DNA from: Podospora comata
Taxonomy: Eukaryota > Ascomycota > Sordariomycetes > Sordariales > Podosporaceae
Reading direction: 5' to 3'
Length of the DNA: 64,000 nucleotides
Assembly (NCBI GenBank): GCA_017354895.1
Contig: CP071494.1
Coordinates: forward strand, 806,001-870,000
Under the pieces are notes generated by a model. The model was not told where the DNA came from. It saw only the letters and a list, made by a program, of their open reading frames with translations, and ran no database searches. This document shows, piece after piece, positions 1 to 10,377 of the stretch. The position numbers and the translations under genes are program-made. Position 1 is the first letter of the stretch. Each line of letters begins with the position of its first letter.

Positions 1-1
1 T

Positions 2-2023
2 GCTGCCTCCATGCCGCCTACCCCCACGCCAGCCCTTTCACAGGTGCGGACGCCTGCGCAAATGCCGGCGCCGGGTAAGTATCCCTCGACTCCGCACTCG
101 ACTGCAGCACACCAGTCCGCCACTGCTGCACGCCCCGGCTCCGTTCCGGCGGCCCAAACCCCTGTGCAGATGCAGAATCAACCCCCAAGGCCAGTCTACA
201 CTCCGGCACAGCAAGCCCACATGGCACAGCAGCAGCCCCGAGCAACTGTAGGGCAACCTGCGCCTGCTGGGACTTCGAATGGGAACCCGCTCAATGCACA
301 ATATATGAATCAGAATGCGGTCTCTGGCTCTGGTGCTGGGCCCGCCGGCGCGCGGTCTATTGATCAAGTTGCACCTGCACCTCAGTCCCAAGTTGCTCCG
401 GCACCGGTCGCCCAGAGTGACGCCCCGGCGAGATCTCAGGCTTCAGCGGGCTCTGCTACTAGCTCGAACCAGAACAGACCACAGTCACACGGGATGCCGG
501 TTCAGGCGTATCCCCATCTCCAGGCAGCGCAGGCTCAATATCGGACACAGGCCTCAGCACAATCTCAGCAGCAGAATCCCGCGGCGGCTCAGCAGCAGAA
601 CCAACAGCCACGGGTTCAGCCAGGACAGGCACAGCAAGCACCGAGCTACTCAGTACAGAACCAGCAGCCACAGCAACAGGCGCAGAATCAACAGGCAGCT
701 CAACAGATTCAGAACCGTCCACCTCAGAGCCCGGCACCAACCCCAGCCCGGATCCAAGGGCAGAGTCACCCAGTTCACGCTCGCCCAGCGCAGGGCGGGC
801 AATCTCCTCTTCAAGTTCAGAGTCAAATTCAGGGCCAAGTTCAAGGGCAAGTCCAGGGCCAGAGTCAGGGGCAAAAACCGGTTCCAGGACAGGGGCAGGC
901 TCAGAGCCAGGCACCAAATCAGCAGACACCGGTTCAGCAGACCCAGGGACAGTACCAGCCTCGTCCACAGGTTGCTGTTTCGGCTCAGCAGGTTCAGCAA
1001 CACGCGCAACAGCCCTCACCACAGCAGGCCCAGCAGCAGGCGCTACAGCAGACACAACAACATGCTCAACAGCAGCCTCGTACTCAGCCAACACAGGCCC
1101 AACCGGTTCAAGCTTACCAAACCCAGGCGCAGCAAGCCCGTGTTCAGCAACAGCCGACTCCCCAGCAGACAGCTCGACAACAACCAGTCCAGCAGCAGCC
1201 TATTCAGCAAGTTGCTCAACCGTCCGTCCAGCCGTCTCACATTCAGCAAGCCCATGTCCAACAGCCACAGGCTCAGCATGCCCAAGCTTCGCCGACACAA
1301 GCTCAACAGTCTCCGACTCAGCAGATCCAGGCTCAGCAACCGCTTGTGCAGCAAGCTTATGCTCAGAGCTCCTATGCCAGGCCCACTACTCCGGCTCAGG
1401 CTGCTCAAATGTCGCGGGCCCAAGCTCGCCCACAAGTGCAGTCCCAGGGTCCCGTCCAGGCTCCAAGTCAAGCTTCCGGTGCATCGCCGGCCCCTTCTCC
1501 AGGACAAAAGCCTGTGCCAGGCCCAGCTCAGGTGTCAGCCCCTCGAGTTCTTTCGCCCACCACCCAAGCTCAGCCAAGTCAGGCTGCGGTCCCTTCCATC
1601 CAGAATGCTGCTCCGCTTCAGAACCAAATGCCTGCTCAGACCCAAGCATCTGCCCAGCAGCCTTTGTCTACCACTCAACCTCAACCTTCAAAACCTTGGG
1701 GTCCAGCGGTCCCTAGCCCACTCGCGGCCCAATCGAACAAGCCATCCCCTCAGCTCTCTTCGCAGGCGGCTCCTTCTGCTGCCTCCAAGGTCTCGATCCC
1801 GGCTCCGACAGTCACGGCGCCATCAGCATCACCAAGTCCAATTCAGCGTCTTGCTCCAACGCCCGGCATGATCCCTCTGCCGCCAAAGCCCCCGGCTCCG
1901 GTTGCTACACCGCCCCCTCAAGCATCTGCTTCTGCGGATTCTGTTTCTAGTGCTGCTCCAGCTTCCAGCTCGGCAGCAGCATACATCCCTCCGCCACCGA
2001 CACCAACACCGCCGGCGACGTGA
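2..2023 (+). CDS. Gln/Pro-rich low-complexity protein, C-terminal part (5' end outside window)
   Basis: This reading frame is open from the left edge to the TGA at 2021-2023. The first ATG at 11 is preceded by in-frame sense codons, so this is probably the C-terminal part of a longer protein. The visible ~673 residues are almost wholly disordered: Gln, Pro, Ala and Ser dominate, with many short QAQ/QVQ/QQ runs, and the last ~60 residues turn Pro/Ser/Ala-rich. No folded domain, membrane segment or signal is visible. Such tails occur on fungal transcription co-regulators and on chromatin or RNA-binding proteins, but nothing here shows which. The frame is clean and the coding strand is C-rich, as in neighbouring genes, which supports real coding. 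Overlapping open frames on both strands are by-products of the skewed composition. Confidence 0.7.
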   Translation, partial: AASMPPTPTPALSQVRTPAQMPAPGKYPSTPHSTAAHQSATAARPGSVPAAQTPVQMQNQPPRPVYTPAQQAHMAQQQPRATVGQPAPAGTSNGNPLNAQYMNQNAVSGSGAGPAGARSIDQVAPAPQSQVAPAPVAQSDAPARSQASAGSATSSNQNRPQSHGMPVQAYPHLQAAQAQYRTQASAQSQQQNPAAAQQQNQQPRVQPGQAQQAPSYSVQNQQPQQQAQNQQAAQQIQNRPPQSPAPTPARIQGQSHPVHARPAQGGQSPLQVQSQIQGQVQGQVQGQSQGQKPVPGQGQAQSQAPNQQTPVQQTQGQYQPRPQVAVSAQQVQQHAQQPSPQQAQQQALQQTQQHAQQQPRTQPTQAQPVQAYQTQAQQARVQQQPTPQQTARQQPVQQQPIQQVAQPSVQPSHIQQAHVQQPQAQHAQASPTQAQQSPTQQIQAQQPLVQQAYAQSSYARPTTPAQAAQMSRAQARPQVQSQGPVQAPSQASGASPAPSPGQKPVPGPAQVSAPRVLSPTTQAQPSQAAVPSIQNAAPLQNQMPAQTQASAQQPLSTTQPQPSKPWGPAVPSPLAAQSNKPSPQLSSQAAPSAASKVSIPAPTVTAPSASPSPIQRLAPTPGMIPLPPKPPAPVATPPPQASASADSVSSAAPASSSAAAYIPPPPTPTPPAT

Positions 2024-2719
2024 TTCTTCTTTCTAGTTTTTGTTTTTGGAGTTTAGGCGTCCAAAGGACGACTGGTTCAGCAAGCGTATGTCCAAACAGG
2101 TTTGCAAGGCTTACCTTTTATGGGAGAACATGGGGTATACCAAGGTTATGCATAGTTATGGGTGGGATAAAAGGAATGGTTATAATGGCAACTGGCTTTG
2201 AAATATCCGGGGGTGCGCAGGACGTGCAGGTTTTTTATTTTACGGTTTTGAAGTTGATATAGTGGTTTTTACGAGGTTGGAGGGGTTTGTAAAAGGAGAG
2301 GGCATGAATACAGCAAGGTGTATATGTGTTATCTACGAGTTGACAGAGGAGCGGGTGGAATTCACGTGATGGTTGTTGTATTCTGAGAATAAATGCTGAA
2401 AGAATTGCAAATGTGATAACGGATACTGCCCCTGTGAGAATGGTGTATGCCCATCTCCTTCAAGGGGGTTAGGGTTATATGCGGTCCAATTCTGCTGCCC
2501 CCACTCTTGATAGCAGCCTCAATTCATCCATCATTCAGACACCTCGATGGGCCCATCGACTGGCACTCATTCACTCACTTCACCTGCTCCTCACTTTCTC
2601 TCAACTCCTCCTCCTCTTATCTTTCTCACAACTTTAGCCTAGCTCCCATTCCCACCATCATCAATGCCCCGCACAATCTAAGTCACCAACCAATCTTTTT
2701 CTTTTTTTTATTCACAACA
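2024..2719. other. Intergenic: 3' flank of Gln-rich gene and promoter of next gene
   Basis: No coding sequence is seen. The first ~400 bases are T/G-rich and suit a 3' UTR. The second half is CT-rich, as is usual just upstream of fungal start codons. A TTAGGG telobox-like motif lies at 2464-2477, about 245 bp before the next ATG. Confidence 0.6.
2464..2477 (+). promoter_or_regulatory. Telobox-like TTAGGG motif upstream of the 2720 gene
   Basis: GGGGGTTAGGGTTA is about 1.5 telomere-type repeats. Teloboxes are bound by Myb/TRF- or Rap1-like factors in fungi and plants. A role here is inferred only from position, ~245 bp upstream of the start codon. Confidence 0.3.
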
Positions 2720-3900
2720 ATGGCAGCGAAACCGGGGAATTCCCTCCCCAAAAACCTCCTCTCGTCTCCGTTCCTGGGAGAACTCCTCGCCAAGAGGTCG
2801 GTGTATGTCAAGGTCCGGCCTGCCCCGCAGAGTTTGACGCAGCGGAGGGCGATTTTGAGGGTGTTGAGGCAGCACGGGAGGATAGAGGTTTTTAAGAGCT
2901 TGGGTGTAAGATCCCCTCTATCCTCCACTCTTTTCACGAACCATCTATTTTTATATTTCATGCATCAATGACTTTCTATGGGATCAGTTATTGTGTTCTT
3001 GGATCACTTTTTTTTTTTTAAAATGGATTAATCTTTTGCATGAATTAGTTATTGTTTATGCATCAGTCCTTTTTTTTTTTTGGGGGTTGGAATTTTAATG
3101 ACTTGAGTGATCGGTGATGGATATTAACGCAAAGATAGGAACCACACTCCTTCATCTCTGTAGCCTCGGACTCTGCAACAGCCAGGAACTTGATCCTGAA
3201 GGCGCCGCTCGAGGTGGCTTTTGCTTCTGCCCCTTCCCCACCACCATCAGGGACACAAACTGAGGAAGAACAACAAGGGGAAAAGTTCCTGGTTGACATC
3301 TTTGAGGCCGGTGGGTACAACCACAAGAGATTTGCCTCCCATCTCTCGCCTCTGGCAGGGCCCTGGAAGAACATCACTGCTTACCCCGGGGATTTGGCGA
3401 CTACGGTTACGGTGCCTGGGTTGACTGATGGGGATGGGGATAAAAGAGAGGTGCATGAGGATGAGGGGCTGCTAAAGAGTTTTGCGAGGAGGCATTTGGA
3501 GGGGGGGTACAAGGGGGATAATGGGTGGAGGGGAATGACGGATTGGGAGGGGGGTGGGCAGGATGGGGGGGAGTATAGGGAGGATGGGGAGACTTTTGAG
3601 GAGGGGTGGAGGGGGCGGGTGATGAGGGGGCGGTGGAGGGGGAGGGGGTATGGGGGGTTGGTTAGGGGGGAGGTTAGTGGGGAGGGAGAGGAGGGGGGGA
3701 GGAAAGAGGAGGGGGAGGGGAAAGAAAAGGGGAAAGAGATGGAGAAAGTAAAAGTTAGGAGGATTGTTAGTGGTGGTGGTGGTGGAGAGGTGTTGCCTCA
3801 AAAGGATGAGGTTGCGAGGCAGGAGAAGGTGGTGGAGGGGAGGAGGTGGACGGTGAAGGAGAGGAGTGGGCTTGTGGGGGGGGTGAAGCGGTGGGTATGA
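2720..3900 (+). CDS. Conserved hypothetical protein, two exons, Gly/Glu-rich C-terminus
   Basis: Exon 1 is 2720-2905, intron 2906-3138 (GTAAGA...GATAG, 233 nt) and exon 2 3139-3900, giving 314 residues. The downstream acceptors at 3163 and 3181 would break the frame, so the TAG ending at 3138 was chosen; it restores a smooth reading SLG-EPHSFISVASDSATARN. The N-terminus is basic with few acids (MAAKPGNSLPKNLL...LAKRSVYVKVRP), compatible with but not proof of a mitochondrial or nucleic-acid-linked role. A compact conserved-looking block covers residues ~1-140. After residue ~150 the sequence becomes Gly/Glu/Arg/Lys-rich from strongly purine-biased DNA. I recognise no named family. The start context ACAACAATGG is good. 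Confidence 0.65.
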
Positions 3901-4471
3901 TGTTTGCGGTTGGATCGGGGCTGTGGGATGTGTGTGATATCTGGGAGTTGGGTGTTTATTGTTTGTGGTAATGTTTGTATTCGGAAGAGCTGCATGTAGA
4001 AAGATGACATTGGTGGTGATAAATGGTAATCAACAGAAGGGTATCTGATTTCTGGACATTCCTCAGCAACTAGGTATTTGAGCTTGGATGATGTGGTGCG
4101 AATCTTGCCAACCGAAAATACTTTTACATCTGGTCCAAACCGTCTAGGTACATCACCCATCTAAAGCTTTCGGCATCTTTTGTCTGAACTTTGAGTACAA
4201 GCAAACCCCCGAGCTTCTGTTGTCTGTTCTCTAAGCATTTAATACCATCCATCGAAGCTCAGAGATGGCTGTCAAAAATAACGCCCCTGGTGGACAACCG
4301 AGTTCTTCCCTTTTTTTTTTTTTTTTTTTTTCAACCTGTCTCTTTTATGATGATCTCTTTCTCTTATGTATCATTGATGTCCCATGCTCAGAACCTCTGT
4401 TGTGTTGTGCACGAGGTGGTGGTCCTCTCTTATGCCCCATATTGGCGTGGTGGTATCACAGCACAGAAAAA
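3901..4471. other. Intergenic between hypothetical gene and tRNA-Pro
   Basis: No gene is seen. The stretch holds a G/T-rich 3' flank, a T tract of about 19 bases near 4312-4330 and otherwise unstructured sequence. Confidence 0.5.
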
Positions 4472-4589
4472 GGGCCGCTGGTCTAGTGGTATGATTCTCG
4501 CTTAGGGTTCACCCTGATGTTTACAAAGTCAATCTTCCTTTCAGAAGAAAGCTTGCGAGAGGTCCCGGGTTCAATCCCCGGGTGGCCCC
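4472..4589 (+). tRNA. tRNA-Pro (AGG) with 46-nt intron
   Basis: The 7-bp acceptor stem is GGGCCGC (4472-4478) with GTGGCCC (4582-4588), including one G-T pair. The A box TGGTCTAGTGG is at 4479-4489 and the B box GGTTCAATCC at 4568-4577. The anticodon stem CTCGC/GCGAG encloses loop TTAGGG + T, with anticodon AGG at 4504-4506. An intron of 46 nt (4508-4553) follows position 37. Its CCCT (4512-4515) can pair with AGGG of the anticodon region, as expected for nuclear pre-tRNA introns. The T-stem is CCGGG/CCCGG and the discriminator base is C. The mature length is 72 nt before CCA. Confidence 0.95.
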
Positions 4590-4595
4590 AGTTTC

Positions 4596-4617
4596 TTTTC
4601 TCTTTTGCCATTTTTTT
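4596..4617 (+). terminator. Pol III terminator of tRNA-Pro
   Basis: T tracts TTTT (4596-4599), TTTT (4603-4606) and T7 (4611-4617) follow the tRNA end by 7-28 nt, as is normal for RNA polymerase III termination. Confidence 0.75.
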
Positions 4618-7600
4618 GGTATCAATGTGACTCCACAGGTTGCAGCGGGGCCGGGGGGTTATGACGGTGGGAAGGATTGGGCTGCATGTCAAGATGGGAG
4701 AAATGTTGCCTTGTTGGGGGGCACGATGGGAAGGGGAATTGGTAGGTGACATTGGAGAAATTTGGATAGGGTTTCCAACGGGAGGGAGACTTGGGGTGAG
4801 TCTTGGTGATGAGTCTAGGTGATGGTGGGCCTCAAGGATTGGATTTCTTAGGCCCTTGACTGTAGATACTCTTCTAAGCTGGAGGTGTGATCATTCTCTT
4901 TTTCTTCATCTCCAAGTCCTAGCTCAACAGTCGAGCCAGTTGGCCCTGGACCTTCCATCAAAGACAAAATCCCCCTCGTCCAATCCAAAACAAAAACATG
5001 ACGGTACCTGGAAAGACATGATATCCCAGCCGTGCCGCCTCCCTATGGGCCTACACCCCCCCCTGACCTACAACAACAAAAACGAGACGAGAAAAAAAAA
5101 ACACAAAGGATTGACAATTTTTCAATTGTAGCCGAAGAGAATGGAGTGTGTCGAGGGGGGAAAAAGACAAAGGGAACTATAGGTTCCTTTGTTTATTTCG
5201 GAGAATAGGTGCCCCATCGGGCATACACGCACATAATAATATATACGAGATGGCTTCTTGCTCGGGAGGCCGGCACAGAAGAGAGGGAACTTTCCCTATG
5301 GTTAGCTATGGACTGCATGTGAGTGGATTGGGCGAGGAGAAGTTGAGTTGAAGCAAAGTTGCAAACTTGCACTGATGATCAGAATGCTACTAGAGACACA
5401 ACTGACGACGACCAAACGCAAGGCTGCATAGCAACTCACCGAACCAATTGAACCCGATGGTGTGGTAAGTCCGAGTTGGCCGCCTTACGAGGGCGGCCAT
5501 CACTGAGGCCCAAGAGGCCCAAAGAGCATCTCATCTGCAGATGGTGTCATTAAGCGCGGGGCCTCCCTCTTGTCTCCCAACAAACGGCAGATGGACGCAG
5601 ATCGTCATCACGATTCGCAGAGAGGCAACTGCTTTGCTTTGACAGCTCTGACAACGCAGCGGTGTGGGGTTAAAACGTTTGGACCCCAACATCTGGAGCC
5701 GAGGGAGGTGTGCTCCAGCTCTCCAGACGGACACGATGCTTCGCCGAAGTGGTAGTGTACACTATATAGTAGGTCCTGCAAAAAAATAAAATAGAAATAG
5801 ATATGAGACATGGCTGGGCTGGACGTGCAGATCGTTGAGAGTCAGAGATATCCGTAGGGCTGTGTGTGGTCGGCAGTGTGGTAGGTAGTGGTGCATTGCC
5901 ATCAGTCGATTCCCGTGTCGCGGCACGCAGATGGGATGCATGAAGGTGTCCAGAGGGCCGCACTGTGACGGTACACGACACCAGTGCCTGGCGATCGGCT
6001 GGACAGGAGGAGCTTGACTGAAGCTTGGCTGCCTCGTCTGACGGTTTTGACACATGCAGTCTGATCTGGCTGTCACGGGCAATATCGCCAAAGCAGTGCC
6101 GAAAGTGAGAAGAGCTTGGAAGAGCTTGGACCGGCTGGCCAAACCGCGGGGATCTCTCTTAAGGTCCATTTCCCAGCGCCGGAAAGCGGCACGCCGTCTC
6201 AGCCCGCTGATGGGTGCGGTGGTCGGACCCCAGTGCCGAAAGAGTCCCGTGTGGCCCCCACATCATGAGATGAACCTCTCACAGTGTCGGGTGCTGAGGT
6301 GGCCCAAGGGTCTGGTTGATATTAAAAACCTTCACCGGTGGGACTTGAAACAATGCCGACGGGGGTGTCGTGCAATGGGCGGTCGGGTGAAATGCAAACA
6401 TGTTGTGTTGTATCTTCAACAATGTTGCATGAAACGGAGTCCTCTGCCGGCGCGGTTTCCGAAGCAATTTGTCGTCCACAGATGCAACTAACAAAGATAA
6501 GGAAACGGGCGCTGACACTTGTCTTACTCATATGAGCTTGACCCTTGTGACCGCCCCAGGGGCCCGGGGCGCTGGAACGCCACAGTGCACACGCACCGTC
6601 TGGGCCTTCTCGATTGGATGCCAGTGCCAGGGATCAGGAGTTGACCTCTCCAACAGCAGTGCAACCTCAGCCCGGAGCAAACCCAACGGGCCGGCATCCT
6701 GCTTGACTGACGGCTGACATGCTCGAACCGGCAGCTGCTCCAGACCCGGCCCATGGCTCCCAAGAGCCCAATTTCAACACTACCTGGTCTAGTTTCCTAC
6801 ACTAGCAGTTCAAGCCGAACCCGAGGGCATTCGACGGTATCTCAATTCCTTCCGTCGTCCGGCATCTCAGTGAAGCGTATCAAGTAAAGCAGGAATCAAT
6901 CGATTGACCAAGTCGGTCAACAGTCAACAGAGAGAAAGGATCAGGGCGCAGCAATCATTTCATTCAACTTTGTTGAACTCGGTGTGGCGATTCAAAGAGG
7001 TTAGCGTGGGTTTTGACTGGTCAACGCACGCCGCGCGCTTCCACTTCAATCACCTCCCAGCTCTCTCCGACGGCTTGGGTCACCCGCACGTCTTCAGTCA
7101 GGTTTCCAGACAGTGCGAGCCCACCCAGCGCAAAGGTGGGCCTGCAGCAGACAACTCAACCAATCACCAAGCTCGAGGCCGCTAGCGTACCGCGGACTTG
7201 TTTCCTGGGAAAACCGCTCGCCACCTGACACCAGCAGCATCCCAAGCCGACACCTTGCTCAACCCGGCCTAGGGCTCTCTTTTTGCGTGTTTGAGCAGCT
7301 GATGAGACAGCTCCTTTTTCCTTCCTGTCTTTGTCTTCTTCTCGAGTCCTTCAGCCAGTCAGTCAGTGTATAGTCTGCATGATTGATCGCAGCCGACATC
7401 TCCTCCATCCACCGTCTGCTGCCAAGTCCCCGACCACGAGAGCCACGCCGGTTCAGCGTGGCCGCCACGGCGCTCAAGCCCGCGCAGGAATACACTACTC
7501 GGTAGCGCAGGAAATAGGGAAAACGCCCAAGCCCTCATAAAACTATCGACCTCCCCTTCCCCTTCCCCTTCCCTTCCCCCTTCCCCTTCCCCTTCCCCTT

Positions 7601-7681
7601 CAAACCCGTCCCGAACAGCGGTTTCCCGTATGCCGTCGCCCGTCCAGCTGGGTCGGCCAACTCGAAAAGCGTCAATCAGCC
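4618..7681. other. Gene-poor 3-kb intergenic stretch
   Basis: Only short overlapping frames occur here (for example 5762-6169 minus and 6054-6491 plus, under 150 codons). They show no domain and no composition like the neighbouring genes. A GC-rich hairpin (GGCCGCC...GGCGGCC, about 5478-5498) is visible. The last 130 bases are a CT-rich promoter. The stretch probably holds long 5' regulatory or UTR sequence for the 7682 gene and possibly an unrecognised non-coding transcript. Confidence 0.45.
7553..7606 (+). repeat. (CCCTTC)n polypyrimidine tract, promoter of the 7682 gene
   Basis: About eight near-perfect CCCTTC/CCCCTT units end ~75 bp before the ATG. CT-rich tracts just upstream of transcription or translation starts are common in highly expressed ascomycete genes; the promoter role is inferred. 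Confidence 0.6.
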
Positions 7682-8827
7682 ATGTACGGCCAATCCGTAC
7701 AATGGCGCTCGACGCTCAACCACGATGCAGAGGGGGACAAAGACAACCGAGACGAAGGCAGGGCGCCCCGACAAGGCAATGGGCACCACCAGGATGAAGA
7801 CGAGCAGCAGGAGGAAGTCGAATTTACCAGTCGAATTGAAGAGTGGAGGAAACAACGAGCTCAACGCCAGCACCGAGATCATCAGCACAATGGACAGCGT
7901 TATCGGAGACATAGGGAGAAATCGCGCCAAGCCTCATCGTCACCACAGCCGGCCGATTCACCATCTCCCGAACCGTTACCTGGGAACGCATCACCCCCAG
8001 GACGATCAACCGTCGACAGGTTGGCCCGCAAGCTGAGCAAGCAAAACTTGCAACACAGCAACCGTGTAAATGTACAGTCGTCACTGCCAATGGCCCCTTC
8101 GCTATTGCAATCGATGCCTCCTGTCGTGCCTGAGACGCCATCCATCGCCGTAGAGACGTTTACAACGCCCTTTCCTGCACATGTGGAGGTGGATCAACAA
8201 TATCAACCCACATCGTCTCAGCCACCTACTATTTTACCAGAGACTGCTGCTGAGAAGCCCGAGGATAAACGACTCGACTTTAAGGAGCTCCGTCGACATG
8301 CCAGCGCGCGTGCACTGCAGGCTCGCCTACAGGCCATGATTGACAACAAAACGCAGTGCAATGTACGCAGCGAGCCTATGCCACCACCGCCACCGCCGCC
8401 GCCGCCTGCAGCGACCATCCCAAGACCGTGGTTGGCACCTCCTGTGGGTGAACCCGTCGTTATCGAAGTTGACCCAGACTGTGCCATGCCAAATTGGGAC
8501 AACAGCTTGGAGGTGGACGAAGACGACGCCGGTGATATTGCGCTTGACGGTTTGGTGTCATCTGCACGCCACGCACATGCTCCCAGCGGTGTTAGAAAGC
8601 AATCGATTGGGGGTGTCGCTCTCCGGTACCGGTTGTCCGTCGACGCGGCGCTTCGCTGCCAAAACGTGGTCAGAAACCGCCCCAGAATGCGAAAGAGGGA
8701 CAAGTCGCGCCACGGAAGCACCGTCTCCTCTGCCATGACGTCGGCCATCTCTTCACCTGTTGTTGGGCCCACCATACCCTCATCCTCGTCCATGCCGCCA
8801 CCACCACCACCCTACACTCAACCCTAG
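7682..8827 (+). CDS. Disordered hypothetical protein, 381 aa
   Basis: This is a single exon starting at ATG 7682 (context CAGCCATG) and ending at the TAG at 8825-8827. The N-terminal ~100 residues are charged and Gln/His/Arg-rich (DKDNRDEG, QQEEVEFTSRIEEWRKQR), followed by Pro/Ser-rich linkers. A helical basic block, KELRRHASARALQARLQAM, lies near residue 205-225. Two polyproline runs sit at residues ~235-245 and at the very end. An acidic patch EVDEDDAGD (about 280-288) precedes a basic stretch RNRPRMRKRDKSRHG near residue 340-355. No catalytic or DNA-binding domain is seen. The mix suggests a regulatory or scaffold protein, but no family is recognised. Confidence 0.65.
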   Translation: MYGQSVQWRSTLNHDAEGDKDNRDEGRAPRQGNGHHQDEDEQQEEVEFTSRIEEWRKQRAQRQHRDHQHNGQRYRRHREKSRQASSSPQPADSPSPEPLPGNASPPGRSTVDRLARKLSKQNLQHSNRVNVQSSLPMAPSLLQSMPPVVPETPSIAVETFTTPFPAHVEVDQQYQPTSSQPPTILPETAAEKPEDKRLDFKELRRHASARALQARLQAMIDNKTQCNVRSEPMPPPPPPPPPAATIPRPWLAPPVGEPVVIEVDPDCAMPNWDNSLEVDEDDAGDIALDGLVSSARHAHAPSGVRKQSIGGVALRYRLSVDAALRCQNVVRNRPRMRKRDKSRHGSTVSSAMTSAISSPVVGPTIPSSSSMPPPPPPYTQP

Positions 8828-10377
8828 AAGGGTCCGTTCTTGTTGTACATTTTGGTTTTGATATTCAACATATATGGATATATGATACCCCAGCCGATCG
8901 ATCCCATCTCACCACTTACGAATCGGCGGCCGTCTGCTCATTACAGTGTTTTTATCTTTTCTTTACTTTCTGGGTGTTTCAACAGGAGTTCGAGCGATGA
9001 TCCAAGGCTTCGGCGTCAGGGGTTCTCAGGAGAGAAGCATGTGTAGCTTGTCTTTGTTGGTTTTTTGTGGTTTTTTTTTTTTTTGTTGCATATATCGAGG
9101 AGTTTGGGCATTCTTTTTTAGCTTATGGGGGCAAAACTTTGGGGAATACCCACACCACCATTTTACAGGGGCGTTGCAAAACATTTTAGACACATGGACG
9201 TGCCAAAAGGGCCATTGAGCACCATCATCTTGTTCAGCAGGCGCAGTCTCTACACACAAAGGCCTTCATTTTGTTCCTGTGTTATTTTTTATTTTTTTTT
9301 CTAGCTGTGCTATGGGAGCACATTCAAGGCTTTTTTGGCATAGTGCGGGAAGAATGGGGAGGGGGTCATGGTTGCAACAATGTACGAGAAACAAACTGAT
9401 TAGAGTTTTTTTTTTTTGGACACACGGCAATGCATCACCATTCATTGTTGACGCGGAGCTCGCACCTTGTCATCTTTTATTTCTTGGCCACACTGTTTTC
9501 TTTCACAAATGGATCTCGTCAGTGATTATGTTTGCCTTGGATGTGGATGAATAGGTCATGGTAAGGGAGAAGTCATTGGTCAGTGTCTCCCGTTCACTTT
9601 TGACTTGAACTTTTGGTTTTACATATTTCTACAGGTAGAGTTCGGAGAACTTTCCGACGAGATGTTCGAAACCAACGACAACAGAGGTGCCAGTTGGAAT
9701 GGTGCTATTGTGTCGGGGCTTCTCGGGTGAATGACAATCGCTTGCACATATCACCCGCGGGGGTATCTTAGCATTCCAGTCAGAGCCGATGCCTTTGTTG
9801 CGTGCTGAGAAGCTACCGCACAGTATGCTCGCTAGTGGTCTTCAAAGACAAGGAATTCGGGAGTAAGCCTTTGTTTTGTTGGTAAGCTTGCCCACAGCTC
9901 TCCACCTCACTGGACGAGACGCCACTGATGAGGCGTCAAGGGGGGTGCCTCGAGACGGCCAGAACCCAAGTCCACCACGAGATCGAGTGGGTGTGATGCG
10001 CCTGGAATGGATCACCGTGTCGAAGCAACCCACCCATTCCTCGGCAGGACAGGGGCCTCTTCTGATATGAGACCTTCAAGTACAAATGTGTTGAACACCC
10101 CCATCCCACCCCTGAACGCTTCCATACCTTGTGTTGCCGTGGCAGGTTGGCTTGGTTTGTTGATTTTTCTGCCGCTCAACCCCTACACCAACACCAGCAC
10201 ACAACAGATCCCTTTTTTTCTTTCTCTTTCTTTGCCCCCAACATGGCATACTGGAACAGTCAAACACTCGTTACCAGAAGACACACACCGCACAGCACCA
10301 GCACCAGAGCTCGATAGCAGCAGGACCTACGGCGCCGACTCGACCAGACTGCGATTCGCTACCGACCACGACAAACA
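8828..10377. promoter_or_regulatory. Intergenic region and promoter of wetA
   Basis: No coding gene is seen. The stretch contains several T tracts (for example ~9071-9084 and ~9406-9417). AbaA-type CATTCY hexamers occur at 9109-9114 (+), 9351-9356 (-), 9696-9701 (-), 9772-9777 (+), 10004-10009 (-) and 10035-10040 (+). A BrlA-like AAAGGGA (minus strand) lies at 10209-10215. In Aspergillus, wetA acts downstream of BrlA and AbaA, so the cluster has a plausible meaning. Binding here is inference. Confidence 0.4.

Noticed and set aside
315-1871. 518-codon Arg/Ser/Leu-rich frame overlapping the Gln-rich protein
   Set aside because: It is a shifted reading of CAG-rich DNA. The Gln-rich frame is longer and open to the window edge.
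5478-5498. GC-rich hairpin as a transcription terminator or RNA gene
   Set aside because: It is a single short stem without a T tract or any flanking gene to terminate; eukaryotic context makes a bacterial-type terminator meaningless.
5762-6169. 135-codon minus-strand frame with a hydrophobic start, as a small secreted protein
   Set aside because: The hydrophobic segment begins late (after ~16 polar and basic residues), the body has no regular cysteine spacing, and the C-terminus is formed by T-rich non-coding-like DNA. It overlaps other random frames.
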